Below are positions 1 through 8,835 of a stretch of 64,000 nucleotides of DNA, one piece after another (position 1 is the stretch's first letter; every line of letters begins with the position of its first letter). The DNA comes from Isoetes taiwanensis (lineage: Eukaryota > Streptophyta > Lycopodiopsida > Isoetales > Isoetaceae). The notes under the pieces were generated by a model. It was not told the origin of the DNA, made no database searches, and saw only the letters and a program-made list of their open reading frames with translations. The stretch covers positions 62,001 to 126,000 of the forward strand of contig JAJEKV010000299.1 in assembly GCA_021234155.1 (NCBI GenBank). The letters are read 5' to 3'. The position numbers and the translations under genes were made by a program.

Positions 1-170
1 TCTGGGAAGTGATCATGTGAAGATCCTAGTTACCAGTTGCCATTTCAATGACGAAGCATTACCTAGGAGGCATCCTGATGGAAACACAGTCAAAGAAAGC
101 ATCGAAACCTTTGTTGCATGACCAGTAATTCGCTTAAAAAAGGTAAGGGTTTCATTTATTCGAAAGGAAT

Positions 171-222
171 AAAGGAAGGAAGGAAGGAAGGAAGGAAGGA
201 AGGAAGGAAGGAAGGAAGGAAG
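171..222. repeat. (GGAA)n microsatellite
   Basis: About thirteen uninterrupted copies of the tetranucleotide GGAA follow a short A-rich lead-in. It is a simple sequence repeat and should be length-polymorphic. No gene is associated with it. Confidence 0.95.
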
Positions 223-735
223 AAATTTTTAACGTCCGCGGAACCCAATCGGGTTATGGAACCCACAAGTACAAGACGGGACCGAAGTCCCTAACCAGAA
301 TATGGACCGAAGCCCTTACAAACAAAATAAAGCATAATCACCATGGCCCAGATTAAAAACCACATGGGAAAAAACATTTGCCAGGATGACTACATATCCA
401 AAAACCCATGTTATTGCAAGAAGCAACAAGCATACCTCCAACAAACAGAACTTCACCAAACGCCTCCGAACCGTAACCTCTTCACAACGTGTGGCCGAGG
501 ATCGGTGCGAAGCTTCACGCGACGCGCTAAATCTCCATCTTTCGCTAAAACCCGGAGCAAATAGATGCTGGTGCAAAGATCCCGGTGCTGACCCAATCGG
601 GGCGTTTCGATCAAACCACTAGACCATAAGAGCCGCCACCGAGAACAGGTCAAGTCCCTAAACCCGCAGGCGACTACACGCAAAAGCGGTGGCCAGGGCA
701 CCGCTGAAGTTGAAAACATGCGCATCCAATAGGCC
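222..735. other. Non-coding stretch with dispersed-repeat motif
   Basis: The start (about 232-285) has a degenerate copy of a motif seen elsewhere in the window, with a 'CGTCC.CGGA' part followed by a 'TATGG.ACCC' part and 'AAGTACAA'. Short ORFs exist on both strands but none has recognisable domains or codon bias. I see no gene. Confidence 0.5.
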
Positions 736-962
736 CGAACGCCAATCACCCAGGCGCTCAGGGAAGGCGGCGCTCAGGAAAACGCTCAGGGAAGTCGCTC
801 AGAGGAGGTGCATCCTCACTAGGCTGAAGCGCTCCCTCCCAGGCGCCACCCATCACTGCACCTCCCAGGCGCCACCCTTCACTACACCCAGACGACCAAA
901 CAGGCGCCCAGGTGCTCAGGCAGGCGCCCAGCGAGGCGCTCAGGCAGGCGCCCAAGGAGAGA
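736..962. repeat. GGCGCC/GCTCAGG-rich minisatellite-like tract
   Basis: Short GC-rich words recur irregularly. 'GCTCAGG' and 'AGGCGCCC' alternate, giving Gly-Ala-Gln-like periodicity in one frame. The tract is much more GC-rich than its surroundings. A 109-residue ORF crosses it (689-1018, + strand), but its regularity comes from the repeat, so I do not call a gene. Confidence 0.6.
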
Positions 963-1637
963 AGAGGATAGGAAGATGCATCAGAAGAAGTACATTGAGT
1001 ACATCTTTTATATTATAAAATTATAGCGTAAGTATGTATGTCATGCATCAAACATGGAGGGCTCATATTGTGCCATGTGGCATGCCACGTGTACTTTTTT
1101 AATGCCAAAAGGTGCTATAGGCACTCCTCAAAAAGGTGTGTCGTCCATGGAGACCTAATTTGAATGACCCCGATTTGATTTAAGCGAGCCAACAATAAAA
1201 GATGATGATGCCACGTCAGAAGGTTCTTTAAATTATTATTTTTTTTCGCGAGGGCGGCTATGGCCGAGCTCTGCTGTTGTTGAACCGGATGGGCCCTAAG
1301 GGGTATAATAGCGGCCATAAGGCGTTATCGACTCTGGATTTACAGTTCCAGCAGAAGCTCCTTCATTGGTTGTCGCTAGAGGTAAGCAGATCCTTAAACA
1401 AGAATTAAGCTTTTTCATCATCCCTCTTTCTGTTTCTTTGCCCCAATCTTCCCTCTTTGCGTTTTTGAGTGCTTTATAACGCTTTATTTCCTTAATCCTG
1501 GAAGATGCTTACGAGAAATTCCTGCTGGGACCAAAACCAAGTGGAGGGCTTTAGCTACATCAAATTTGGTTGTTGAGTAAGAGATTAGAAATATACTAAG
1601 GTGCTCAAGCTGATTCTGTCATATGTATAAAATTAAT
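963..1637. other. Intergenic, no gene seen
   Basis: AT-rich sequence with one fragment of the dispersed 'TCGTCCATGGAGACC' motif at 1140-1155. No conserved coding signal was found on either strand. Confidence 0.5.
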
Positions 1638-1704
1638 AGGCCTGCAGACCAGACCATTCAGTCAAAATTTCAAAACTATAAGGCCTGCAGACCAGACCAT
1701 TCAG
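1638..1704. repeat. Two perfect 24-bp direct repeats
   Basis: The 24-bp word beginning AGGCCTGCAGACC is present identically at 1638-1661 and 1681-1704, separated by 19 bp (period 43). The repeats lie just past the 3' end of the minus-strand ORF at 1749-2231. Confidence 0.9.
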
Positions 1705-1748
1705 GAGTTTACAAAACACTAGACACTCTACATTTATAGATCTGTGTG

Positions 1749-2231
1749 TTATTCCTCAGTAGTATCAAATGCTGGCACAGGAGAAGCTGGCACAGCAGAA
1801 GTACAAACAAGAGAAGCTGGCACAGTAGAGGTTGGAATAAGAGAAGCTGGCACATAAGAATCTGGCAAATTAGATGGTGTAGCTATTGGGCTATTACCCA
1901 AAATGGCTTCGAGCTCTACAATTCTCATTCTCACCTCTATTTCAAGCCTCTCCACGACGTAACTCCTTATGAATAAGCCCATGCTTGTAGCCATTCCCGA
2001 ACACATCTCACCAAGAACGATCATATTATGGAAGTAAATATCAAGATCTTCATGAAACTCGAAGATTGGTATAGGCTCTGGCACGAAATGTCCTTCTGGC
2101 ACAGGAGGAACTTCAGTTGAATACACGCCAGGCGTGTGTTCAAACTGCTCAAACTCAACGTCATTAGAGTTTACGCTAGGCGTGGGAGGTGGGGGCGCCT
2201 CCTCTACCACCTTGATCATGAGTCCTATCAC
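1749..2231 (-). CDS. Hypothetical Pro-rich 160-aa ORF with C-terminal degenerate repeats
   Basis: I do not recognise a family. The predicted protein has an acidic, proline-rich N-terminal half (PPPP near residue 12, several VPEP/PVPEG words). A more ordered middle (about residues 75-115) contains a run of hydrophobic and Arg/Glu residues that could form a helix. The C-terminal 45 residues carry four or five degenerate copies of a VPASLxxTS-like unit, reflecting an underlying DNA repeat. Two of the window's palindromic CGCC-A-GGCG-type motifs fall inside the ORF, at 2123-2137 and 2173-2183. There is no signal peptide or transmembrane segment. It could be a fragment of a retrotransposon gag-like gene or a chance ORF in repeats. 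Confidence 0.25.
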   Translation of the reverse strand: MIGLMIKVVEEAPPPPTPSVNSNDVEFEQFEHTPGVYSTEVPPVPEGHFVPEPIPIFEFHEDLDIYFHNMIVLGEMCSGMATSMGLFIRSYVVERLEIEVRMRIVELEAILGNSPIATPSNLPDSYVPASLIPTSTVPASLVCTSAVPASPVPAFDTTEE

Positions 2232-2340
2232 TACTGAGCGAAAGAGATAATAATTGATCTACACAAAAAAAAAAAGATAGAAAAGAAAAGCAGATTTGAA
2301 CTGGAAGGAAACTCGAGATTAAGAGATTAATAGTAGTAAC

Positions 2341-2715
2341 TGTACATTAGTGAATTCACGCCAGGCGTGAATTGCAATAATTTATAATTTAAACTCTTTG
2401 AATGCAATAGTAGAATTAGTAGAAGGCACTAGTTGAATGCAATAGTAGAATTAGTAGAATTAGTAGACGGCTTGGCATATAGGAGATTAATATTAAGAAA
2501 ACTAGCCATTATATCCAATTCACGCCAGACGTGATCAATTGGGCTAATTTAAAGTTTAATCTCTTTGAATGCATTAATAGAATTAGCAGAAGTCTTTTGT
2601 GTAAGAGATTAATATTAAGAAAACTAGCCATTGCATGCAATTCACACCAGGCATGAATTGGACTAATTTACAATTTAAACCTTTGCACACAAACTTAGTC
2701 CATGTCTGGCGTGAT
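2341..2715. repeat. Tandem array of three ~125-bp units, each carrying a palindrome
   Basis: Three imperfect units share blocks such as TTTGAATGCAATAGTAGAAT, GAGATTAATATTAAGAAAAC and a palindromic AATTCACGCCAGGCGTGAATT-like core. The cores lie at about 2353-2373, 2517-2540 and 2639-2659. A weaker core lies at 2700-2714. The first core is a perfect 21-bp palindrome around a central A. Confidence 0.8.
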
Positions 2716-3533
2716 TTTAAAAGGTTGAGCTCTCTTAAAACTAAGATTGAAAGAGCAAGAATTCAAAATAGTTTCTGAACTTAGACTTGTCCGGGATGTG
2801 TTTAGCAAATTAGAAGTTAAAAAGATGTCAGGCTTACCTTGATCAGCAACTCCAAACTGCTTACCTTGATCTGCCACAACCTAAGAAAAGAACTCTGGAG
2901 GCGCCTAAGCAGAGACAAAGAAAAAAAGATGGTTTTTCCAGCATTAATGTAGAACTGCTAGTTAAAGCAAGTTGAAGAAATTAAAGTATAGCATTGAAGT
3001 GAGAGTAGAAACAAATTACAAAAATTAAGTCTTTATATTATCAGAAAAATATATTACATAAGGAGGGTCTTTTATTAGAGTTACCCAACTCTTTTATTCA
3101 AGATAAAAAAAAGTTCAAGGCAGTTCCCAGGGGATTCACCTTTGATCAGCGTATAACCCATGAGAGTTCAACGGAGGGATGTTTTTTGGACCATTTGCGT
3201 ACGTATACTTAGGGGTTAGGGGTGTTTTTAGGCACTGATTTGGAGCAATATCTATACATAGAGGGGTCAAATTGCCTTTTGAAATTGCGTATACAAGGGG
3301 GGTTTTTTGCTACCCTCCGAACGCAGATGCCATACCCCCCTTAGGAGGCAGTTAAGGAGATGCCTAGGTCCATTCAAAATCTTAAGTTGAGGCCTTTTTT
3401 GAAGATGCCCAGCTCGCTTTCATGAACTAAAAAAAAAATAAAAAAAAATAAAAAAAAAAACACTCATCCTTAGCCCTCATCCTCCTCGTCCTCCAATTCT
3501 TCCTCTTCGCTTTCATCTGCCATCTCCTGAAGG
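2716..3533. other. Non-coding, poly-A and simple-sequence blocks
   Basis: No supported gene. An A-rich block at 3428-3460 resembles a retroposon tail but lacks a recognisable body. A short minus-strand ORF at 2695-2877 has no recognisable domain. Confidence 0.5.
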
Positions 3534-4412
3534 ATGGCTTCTGCAAGTCTTCATCATCAGAGGAGGAGAGGGCATTCAAGATTATCTGCTTCTTCTCTTC
3601 TTCCAATTCCTCCCACCACTCCTCATCTGCTTCCTCTATTTCTTCTACTTGTTCGATCTCCTTCTCGAGCTCTTCATCAGAAACTGCTGGTGTATGGGGG
3701 GACTCAGGGCTGCTGGTGCTGCTGCTGAGATTGGGATTTCATGGGCGAAGCTTGCCCTCAAGAAAGAGCTCCTCGCATTCCTCCGGATTGTGGTGCAAAA
3801 CATGGGGATATTCTTGCCTCCCTTGCGGGTGGTGCAACCATCTCTATAATAGATTCACAAATAAACAAGGATTTCATTGATAAGGCAACCGAGAGAGAAA
3901 GGACCAGTGATAACGCAAGCGACTCTGGAAATTCCCAGGCTTGTCAAATCAACACTAAAATAATGTCATAGTGAAGGACGTAAAGGGACTAACAGAAAAT
4001 GCACTTCTAATAAACAAAAGAGGACGGAGATTGGGGGTAGCAAAGGGGAGAATGACGACGATGACAACAGCGAAACTGAAGATGAAAGGTATGGCAGCAC
4101 GCTTATCACGCTTTCATTTTATGTAATAATAATGAAATTATTTCAAGTGTAGCTGTACTTAGTATTGTTCGCCTTGCAGATGAAATCGTGTCAAGCGTGA
4201 TTTAGTTTATCTTCAGTCTTAAATTAAATCATGTCAAGCATGCTCTAATTATATTTCATTGTCAGGCTAAACCACGCCAAGAGCGATTTAGTTAAGCCTT
4301 TATAACACCAAAATAAATCATGCCTGGCGCATTTGTGTTGTTGCAATGTATGCTAAAAGGATGTGCATGCTTATCATATTTTACTGACTGGATACCATGT
4401 TTGATGTTTCAG
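3534..4412 (+). other. Possible 5' exons of the HAD-like relic
   Basis: Overlapping short plus-strand ORFs (3534-3728, 3649-3849, 3741-3971) precede an Asp/Glu-rich stretch near 4050-4090 that ends at a GTATGG donor-like site. They lie upstream of the phosphatase-like exon at 4413 and might be its acidic N-terminal region, but the frames are not continuous. Four palindrome-family motifs lie at about 4183, 4226, 4271 and 4316, between this part and the downstream exon. Confidence 0.25.
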
Positions 4413-5217
4413 CTTCCCTTGCGTTTCTAACAAGATTGTAGTGTTCGACCTAAACGAAGTTCTTTGTAAGACTTTTTCGAAGAATAAAGCGGCTCCAGAT
4501 CAGTTTCACCAGACATCAGTAGAATCAAATTCCAAGTGGATCTATCCGCTGCCGCACTTGAAGGAGATGCTAGATGAGGCACTTAGGTTATTTCGAGTTC
4601 GTATTGATCATCTATGGAACTCCAGAACATCAAGGATACTGTGGAGATATTGAGGGAAATGAGTAGACATTGGTTGACGGGTGAAAGCATGATAGGGTAT
4701 ACATAAAAAATTATCTAACAGGTGCCTTTCTCTATACTTCTGTAGAAGTACTCAAATGTATATTAAAGTACCTAAATTACATCCTTATCCAAAACTAGTT
4801 GTACTAAGATTAAGAGTGACAAGTAGACAATATTCTAAGGTACTTTTTAACACCAACAAGATCTCAAAAACTGAACTACATCATCATCTTTGAGTATCCA
4901 CAGGTACTTCAAGTAATGTCCCGATTCATGTATACCCTAGCTTGCTTTAGGCCTGACCTTTTGGGATCAACACAAACGTGTGAAGTTCACTAATCCTAAA
5001 GATCCCACAAGCAAGTCTATCTTCATCAAATACTTGAGTAACGTGATGAACAAACTTGGTATCCATAATAAGGATGATATAATCATAGTGGATGATTATG
5101 CTCTCAAATGCTTCCATAATCAAATGCAAGCCCTAAATCCATCATCTCATGATCTAAAAAATTTTGCGACAGTTGATTTTCTGGTCAAGTTTATGCCTAT
5201 TATAACAACTGATGTTT
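4413..5217 (+). pseudogene. HAD-superfamily NLI/FCP1-like phosphatase-like gene relic
   Basis: The exon after an acceptor at 4411-4412 begins FPCVSNKIVVFDLNEVLC. This matches the first HAD motif of the plant NLI-interacting-factor family, where DLNG-type motifs replace DxDxT. It is followed by WIYPLPHLKEMLDEAL. The frame then shifts near 4590, because the next coding-like residues (YFEFVLI) are in another frame. A second segment (4976-5217) reads FTNPKDPTSKSIF, then DIIIVDDYALKCFHNQ and LNPSSHD. This matches the family's C-terminal 'DDSPYK..NP....P.SY' block. The canonical second catalytic acid motif is not found in between. The strong resemblance at both ends, the frame break and the missing centre suggest a decayed copy. 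The family dephosphorylates proteins or is catalytically inactive; function is inferred from family only. Confidence 0.6.
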
Positions 5218-6025
5218 AGACATTTTAGGTTCTACAAAGCTGTGTGTAAAAGGTTTTGGTAATGAGTCATCAGTGAAGATGACTACTTGTAAAAATACAG
5301 GATGGCTTTGTGGTTTGCATACATTGTACTTCTTGATTTTCAAAATGACCATTAGTAGATGAAGTTTTAGCTTTACATTTGCCTTCCCAAAACGACCATT
5401 ACCAGATATTGTTATGTTTTAACAGATATTGTTATGTGAATAATTGACAACAAGCTTGTGTAGAATAGTCTGTTATATTTGTGTAAAATAGTCTGTTCTG
5501 TTGTTAATTAATATATAGAATACAATATATAGTCCATAGAGACCAATAGGTGGTGTGAAAGCTCCATAAAAAATAAATTTAGTTTAGCATAACAAGCAAT
5601 TGGTAAAATTTATCTTAAATTAACCCCGTCATCTAAAGGTTAATGTCATGGTTTTTGCCCGAGGAAGAGAGTGTTGTTCAAATTCAACTCTTTATGGAAG
5701 AATATTGCGGTGCAATTGTCATTTATATGTGACTGAATTTTAATGTGAGTAAGAATCTTAATTGTTTGTTATGATGTAAAAACAATTGTTCATTATAGAT
5801 ATGATGTTCGTTGCCATAAATACTATTGTCAATAGAATAGAATATGATTTTATCGTCCACGGAGACCAACTGGCCTATGGGACCCAAGTACAAAGAGAGA
5901 GCAAGAAGCGATATTATTACCGAGGATAAAAACCCCCCACCAGAGGGTTTCTGGGAAAACCTTAGTAGCAATAAGGATGCTGACATACTGCACAGTTATA
6001 TACATAATCACAAGTACAGCTGAGG
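5218..6025. other. No gene; dispersed-repeat copy at about 5851-5960
   Basis: AT-rich. At 5851-5890 there is the best copy of the dispersed motif (TCGTCCACGGAGACCAA followed by CCTATGGGACCC). It is followed by a CCCCCCACCAGAGGG block at about 5934-5948. A partial copy (AGTCCATAGAGACCAATAGG) lies at 5531-5550. Confidence 0.5.
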
Positions 6026-6802
6026 TTAATGTCGGACAGGGGGGCATAACTGAGTCCGCGTATCCATTACCTCCCGGAGGTGCGATCCCAACAAGCCTAC
6101 ATAGGCCGTGCTCAGTAGCTCATGCAAGGCCTGATGGGGCACAACTAACCGAGCATACCGAGCCCGGATATGCTCAAATACACGGACAGGCCTGGAGGGC
6201 ATGACTTTCATCCTCAATGGCACCCCGTTGACGACAGCGGCGACAGACTCTGTCCTCACGCGGCTCTCGAATCCATCTCCCTGTCTCAATGCGGGAGGTG
6301 GTGTGCACCTGCGTCTTGAATGGAAGCAATCACCCTGCGGCTTTTCATGGGTAGATGGGTGCGCAGGTAGTGGTGTGGGCCCCTCGTGAGCATGGGATTA
6401 AACCAATTTGTCGATAATTTGCCACCTTGACATGTGACAGGGGCCTCTGCATCCCAAAGCTTGCCCATGAAGCAAGCATCCAAATCTTGCTTCAAGGCGC
6501 CAGCGTTCCTTTGGTGTATGCACCGGTCCACATCTCAGGTGCTCGCACATTCCATAGCGAGAACCACTGGGCTTACTTGTCTTTCCAGCAGGCTTTGAGT
6601 CGCTGCGGGCCCATCGCCACTGCCAAAGCAAGGTTGGGCAGCCGGGCTTCATCCATAGCCACCACCTTCTGGAGGATTTAGAGAATGGAAGGATGGATTT
6701 AGAGAAAGGAGGATTTAGAGAATGGAAGGAAGGATTTAGAGAAGGATTTAGAGAAAGGAGGCGAAGCCCCTGCGCCTTGTTGCCGCTGCCGGGAGCTGGC
6801 AC
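6026..6802 (-). other. GC-rich degenerate coding-like fragment
   Basis: Overlapping minus-strand ORFs (6398-6802, 6286-6531, 6026-6289) give protein-like sequence with conserved-looking blocks such as RVFEHIRARYARLVVPHQAL and HMSRWQIIDKLV. Base composition is far more GC-rich than the surroundings and similar to the LINE relic at 7900-8560, also on the minus strand. I cannot assign a domain. It could be the end of that LINE or another retroelement. Frames break at about 6290 and 6400. A GAATGGAAGGATGGATTTAG repeat at 6680-6750 adds low complexity. Confidence 0.3.
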
Positions 6803-7290
6803 ACAGCGGGAAGCCGGGATTTACATGCTCCTCTGCATCTTCCTCTTCTTACTCCTTATCACTGCAGAAAAGCCGACTTTGAATTCGATTCAACCCTGGT
6901 GCTGCCCAAACCAGAGCACAAGGGTAATTGGCTAAGATGGGCGCAAGACACTACAGCAGAGGAAGCTATGGCCATTCTGGCCGAGATAACCTATGGAATG
7001 AAAGGATTTAGAGATAAGCAGCGGCCTCCAGTTTTGAGCTCGGTATGGAGCTTAAATGTGCTTCCGGTTTTGGATTTGGGTTTCTCTTCGTGTTTGATGT
7101 GGAAGATGTGGCCAGCAAATCGCTTTTCTTGCCTTTCTTGCATGGTAGCAGATGAAGAATCGCCTTTCTTCCATGGTAGCAGAGCCATGGTACCATACAA
7201 GCTTCTGAATGCTCTCACTGAATTGGGTCTTTGTTTCTGAAAAAACCCCAGAGCAGCTGCATGACCATTTCTTCCTATTGATGAAGGGGT
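6803..7290. other. No supported gene
   Basis: A 113-residue plus-strand ORF (6899-7240) and several minus-strand ORFs overlap here. None has a recognisable domain, and the strands give equally plausible short frames. Confidence 0.4.
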
Positions 7291-7294
7291 GCTT

Positions 7295-7547
7295 CATTCT
7301 CGACTACCGAGTCGAGAATGGAGGCACTTGTGTTGTGTGTTGTGTTGTATTTGGGCTTAGTTGTGTATTTGGGCATGCCAAGGATTACTATTTAAGTTAG
7401 TCATCATTTTACATCCACTTCACATCATGAGAGGGGAGAAAATGATGTTTACAATTCAACATGCACATGCAGTCCATGCACATTCTCGCCTTGCACATTC
7501 TCGGCTTGGCTTCAGTCCATGCACATTCTCGCCTTGCGAGGCGAGAA
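7295..7547. repeat. ATTCTCG-type hairpins and repeats
   Basis: At 7295-7320 a perfect 11-bp stem (CATTCTCGACT/AGTCGAGAATG) encloses a 4-nt loop. At about 7526-7547 a related 9-bp stem (TTCTCGCCT/AGGCGAGAA) encloses TGCG. In between, the word GCACATTCTCG recurs three times. Possibly the terminus of an unidentified element. Confidence 0.6.
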
Positions 7548-7704
7548 ATGGTCTACGGCTAAATTAATGTCTAGGCTAAATTAATTAATTGTATATATTG
7601 ACTCGTAAATGTTTCTCTAATTTATATATTTAATTCTAATTATTTAATTTGTAATTTATTTATTTATTTATATTATGAATATTGTATTATTATTTTTATT
7701 TTGG

Positions 7705-7890
7705 AGGGGGTGGGGGAGACTCCCTCCCCTTGCCACTTCCCTCCCCTCCCCTTGCTCTCCCTCCCCTTGCCCCTTCCCCTCCCTTCCCTTCCCTTCCCTT
7801 CCCCTTCCCCTTCCCCTCCCCTTCCCTCCCCTTCCCTTCCCTTCCCCTTCCCTTCCCCTTCCCCTCCCTCCCCTTGCTCTCCCTCCCTTG
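7705..7890. repeat. Polypyrimidine (CCCTT)n-like tract
   Basis: About 185 bp of almost pure C/T on the plus strand (CCCTTCCC, CTCCCCTTGCTCT). Long ORFs in all frames across it are low-complexity artefacts (Pro/Ser/Leu on +, Gly/Arg/Glu on -). Such tracts can form triplex (H-)DNA. Confidence 0.9.
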
Positions 7891-7894
7891 CAAG

Positions 7895-8560
7895 ATCGAT
7901 ATGGGACCGTGGATTTCACTCCCGGTGCGAGGCCCGAAGGCCATGCACACTGCTCTAGATCGTTCCAAGTGGTGAGGGATATCCCCCAACCCCACACTTC
8001 CGCCCCATAGAGAGGAGGACCCGGTTCAACCAAGGCCCTGAACAAGTGTGCTGGTGACCCCATGCATACGACTACGCCTTGTGATTGTTGTTTTGCATTG
8101 CATCTGGGGCTTTCCAGCCTGCGGTGACCCGTAACGATGGATGCATCCCGGTGTGTGGTAGTAGAAAACTCAATGCCCAAATACTTATAGGGTGAGCCAC
8201 CTCCACTACACCGCCCTGGTAAGTGAATGAGGGAAGGCGTGGGTGCGGGATGATGGGACCCCAAACACCCTTGTCTTGGCCAAGTTAACTCTCATGTCGG
8301 TGAATTGGCGTAAAGTGTCCAAAGCATCCGGTGGCGTTGCATGTCCTGGGGGGTATATGCGGCGAGGTCAACATCATCGGCATATATGGGTTGCGGATTA
8401 TGTGGTGCATCGGCGCCTTCCCCGTCTGCTCGGCTAGCCATTCTTCTAGCTGGTCAATGTACAAGCCGAAGAGCGTCGGGGGTAGAGGGCAGCCCTGGCG
8501 CACCCCAATGCTACTAACAACGGGCTCCCCCGACAGTGTGAGACGACTGGAGCAAGCCTC
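7895..8560 (-). pseudogene. LINE reverse transcriptase relic
   Basis: On the minus strand, RQGCPLPPTLFGLYIDQLEEW (8503 downwards) matches the RT 'QGCPLSP.LF..Y' block. The catalytic motif follows in another frame as YADDVDLAA, encoded at about 8358-8384. It is followed by a VNLAKT-like region and then YKYLGIEFS and LFRALVEPGPLYGAEVWG-like sequence (8264-7900). The latter matches the post-catalytic RT segment of a LINE class whose proteins read 'LGI...LYG.E.WG'. At least two frame changes make it a dead fragment. The N-terminal endonuclease is not seen. The C-terminal end runs into the polypyrimidine tract. Confidence 0.75.
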
Positions 8561-8684
8561 GTATAGTCTGTATATAGCATTGATAAATACATGTTATATG
8601 TTGTATGTGTGAAAGTTTTTATGTATGCTAGTGCAATATTTTTGAGTAATTTATAAAAATAGTTATTATTGAGTTTTTGGGTTG

Positions 8685-8835
8685 CCTCTAGGGAGGCAAA
8701 CCCTTGCTCAGGTGGGTTCTTAGCATATTCTAAGGATATGCTGATATATACCTGGTATATTCCGAAAACTGCTTCAAACCTGCTAGCGTCCTTAAACTGG
8801 CGGTCACCCTCGTTAGTGGGTGAAGCTCTTCTTAC
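8685..8835 (-). repeat. Dispersed repeat R, copy 1
   Basis: Shares blocks with 37730-37913 and 34640-34915 in inverse orientation. The blocks include TTTTGGGTTGCC, GGCAAACCC, AGCATATTCTAAGGATATGC and ACTGGCGGTCACCCT. It is part of a three-copy family in this window; type unknown. Confidence 0.75.

Noticed and set aside
7668-8010. Pro/Ser- or Gly/Arg-rich ORFs on both strands
   Set aside because: They arise from the polypyrimidine tract; no complexity or domain supports a gene.
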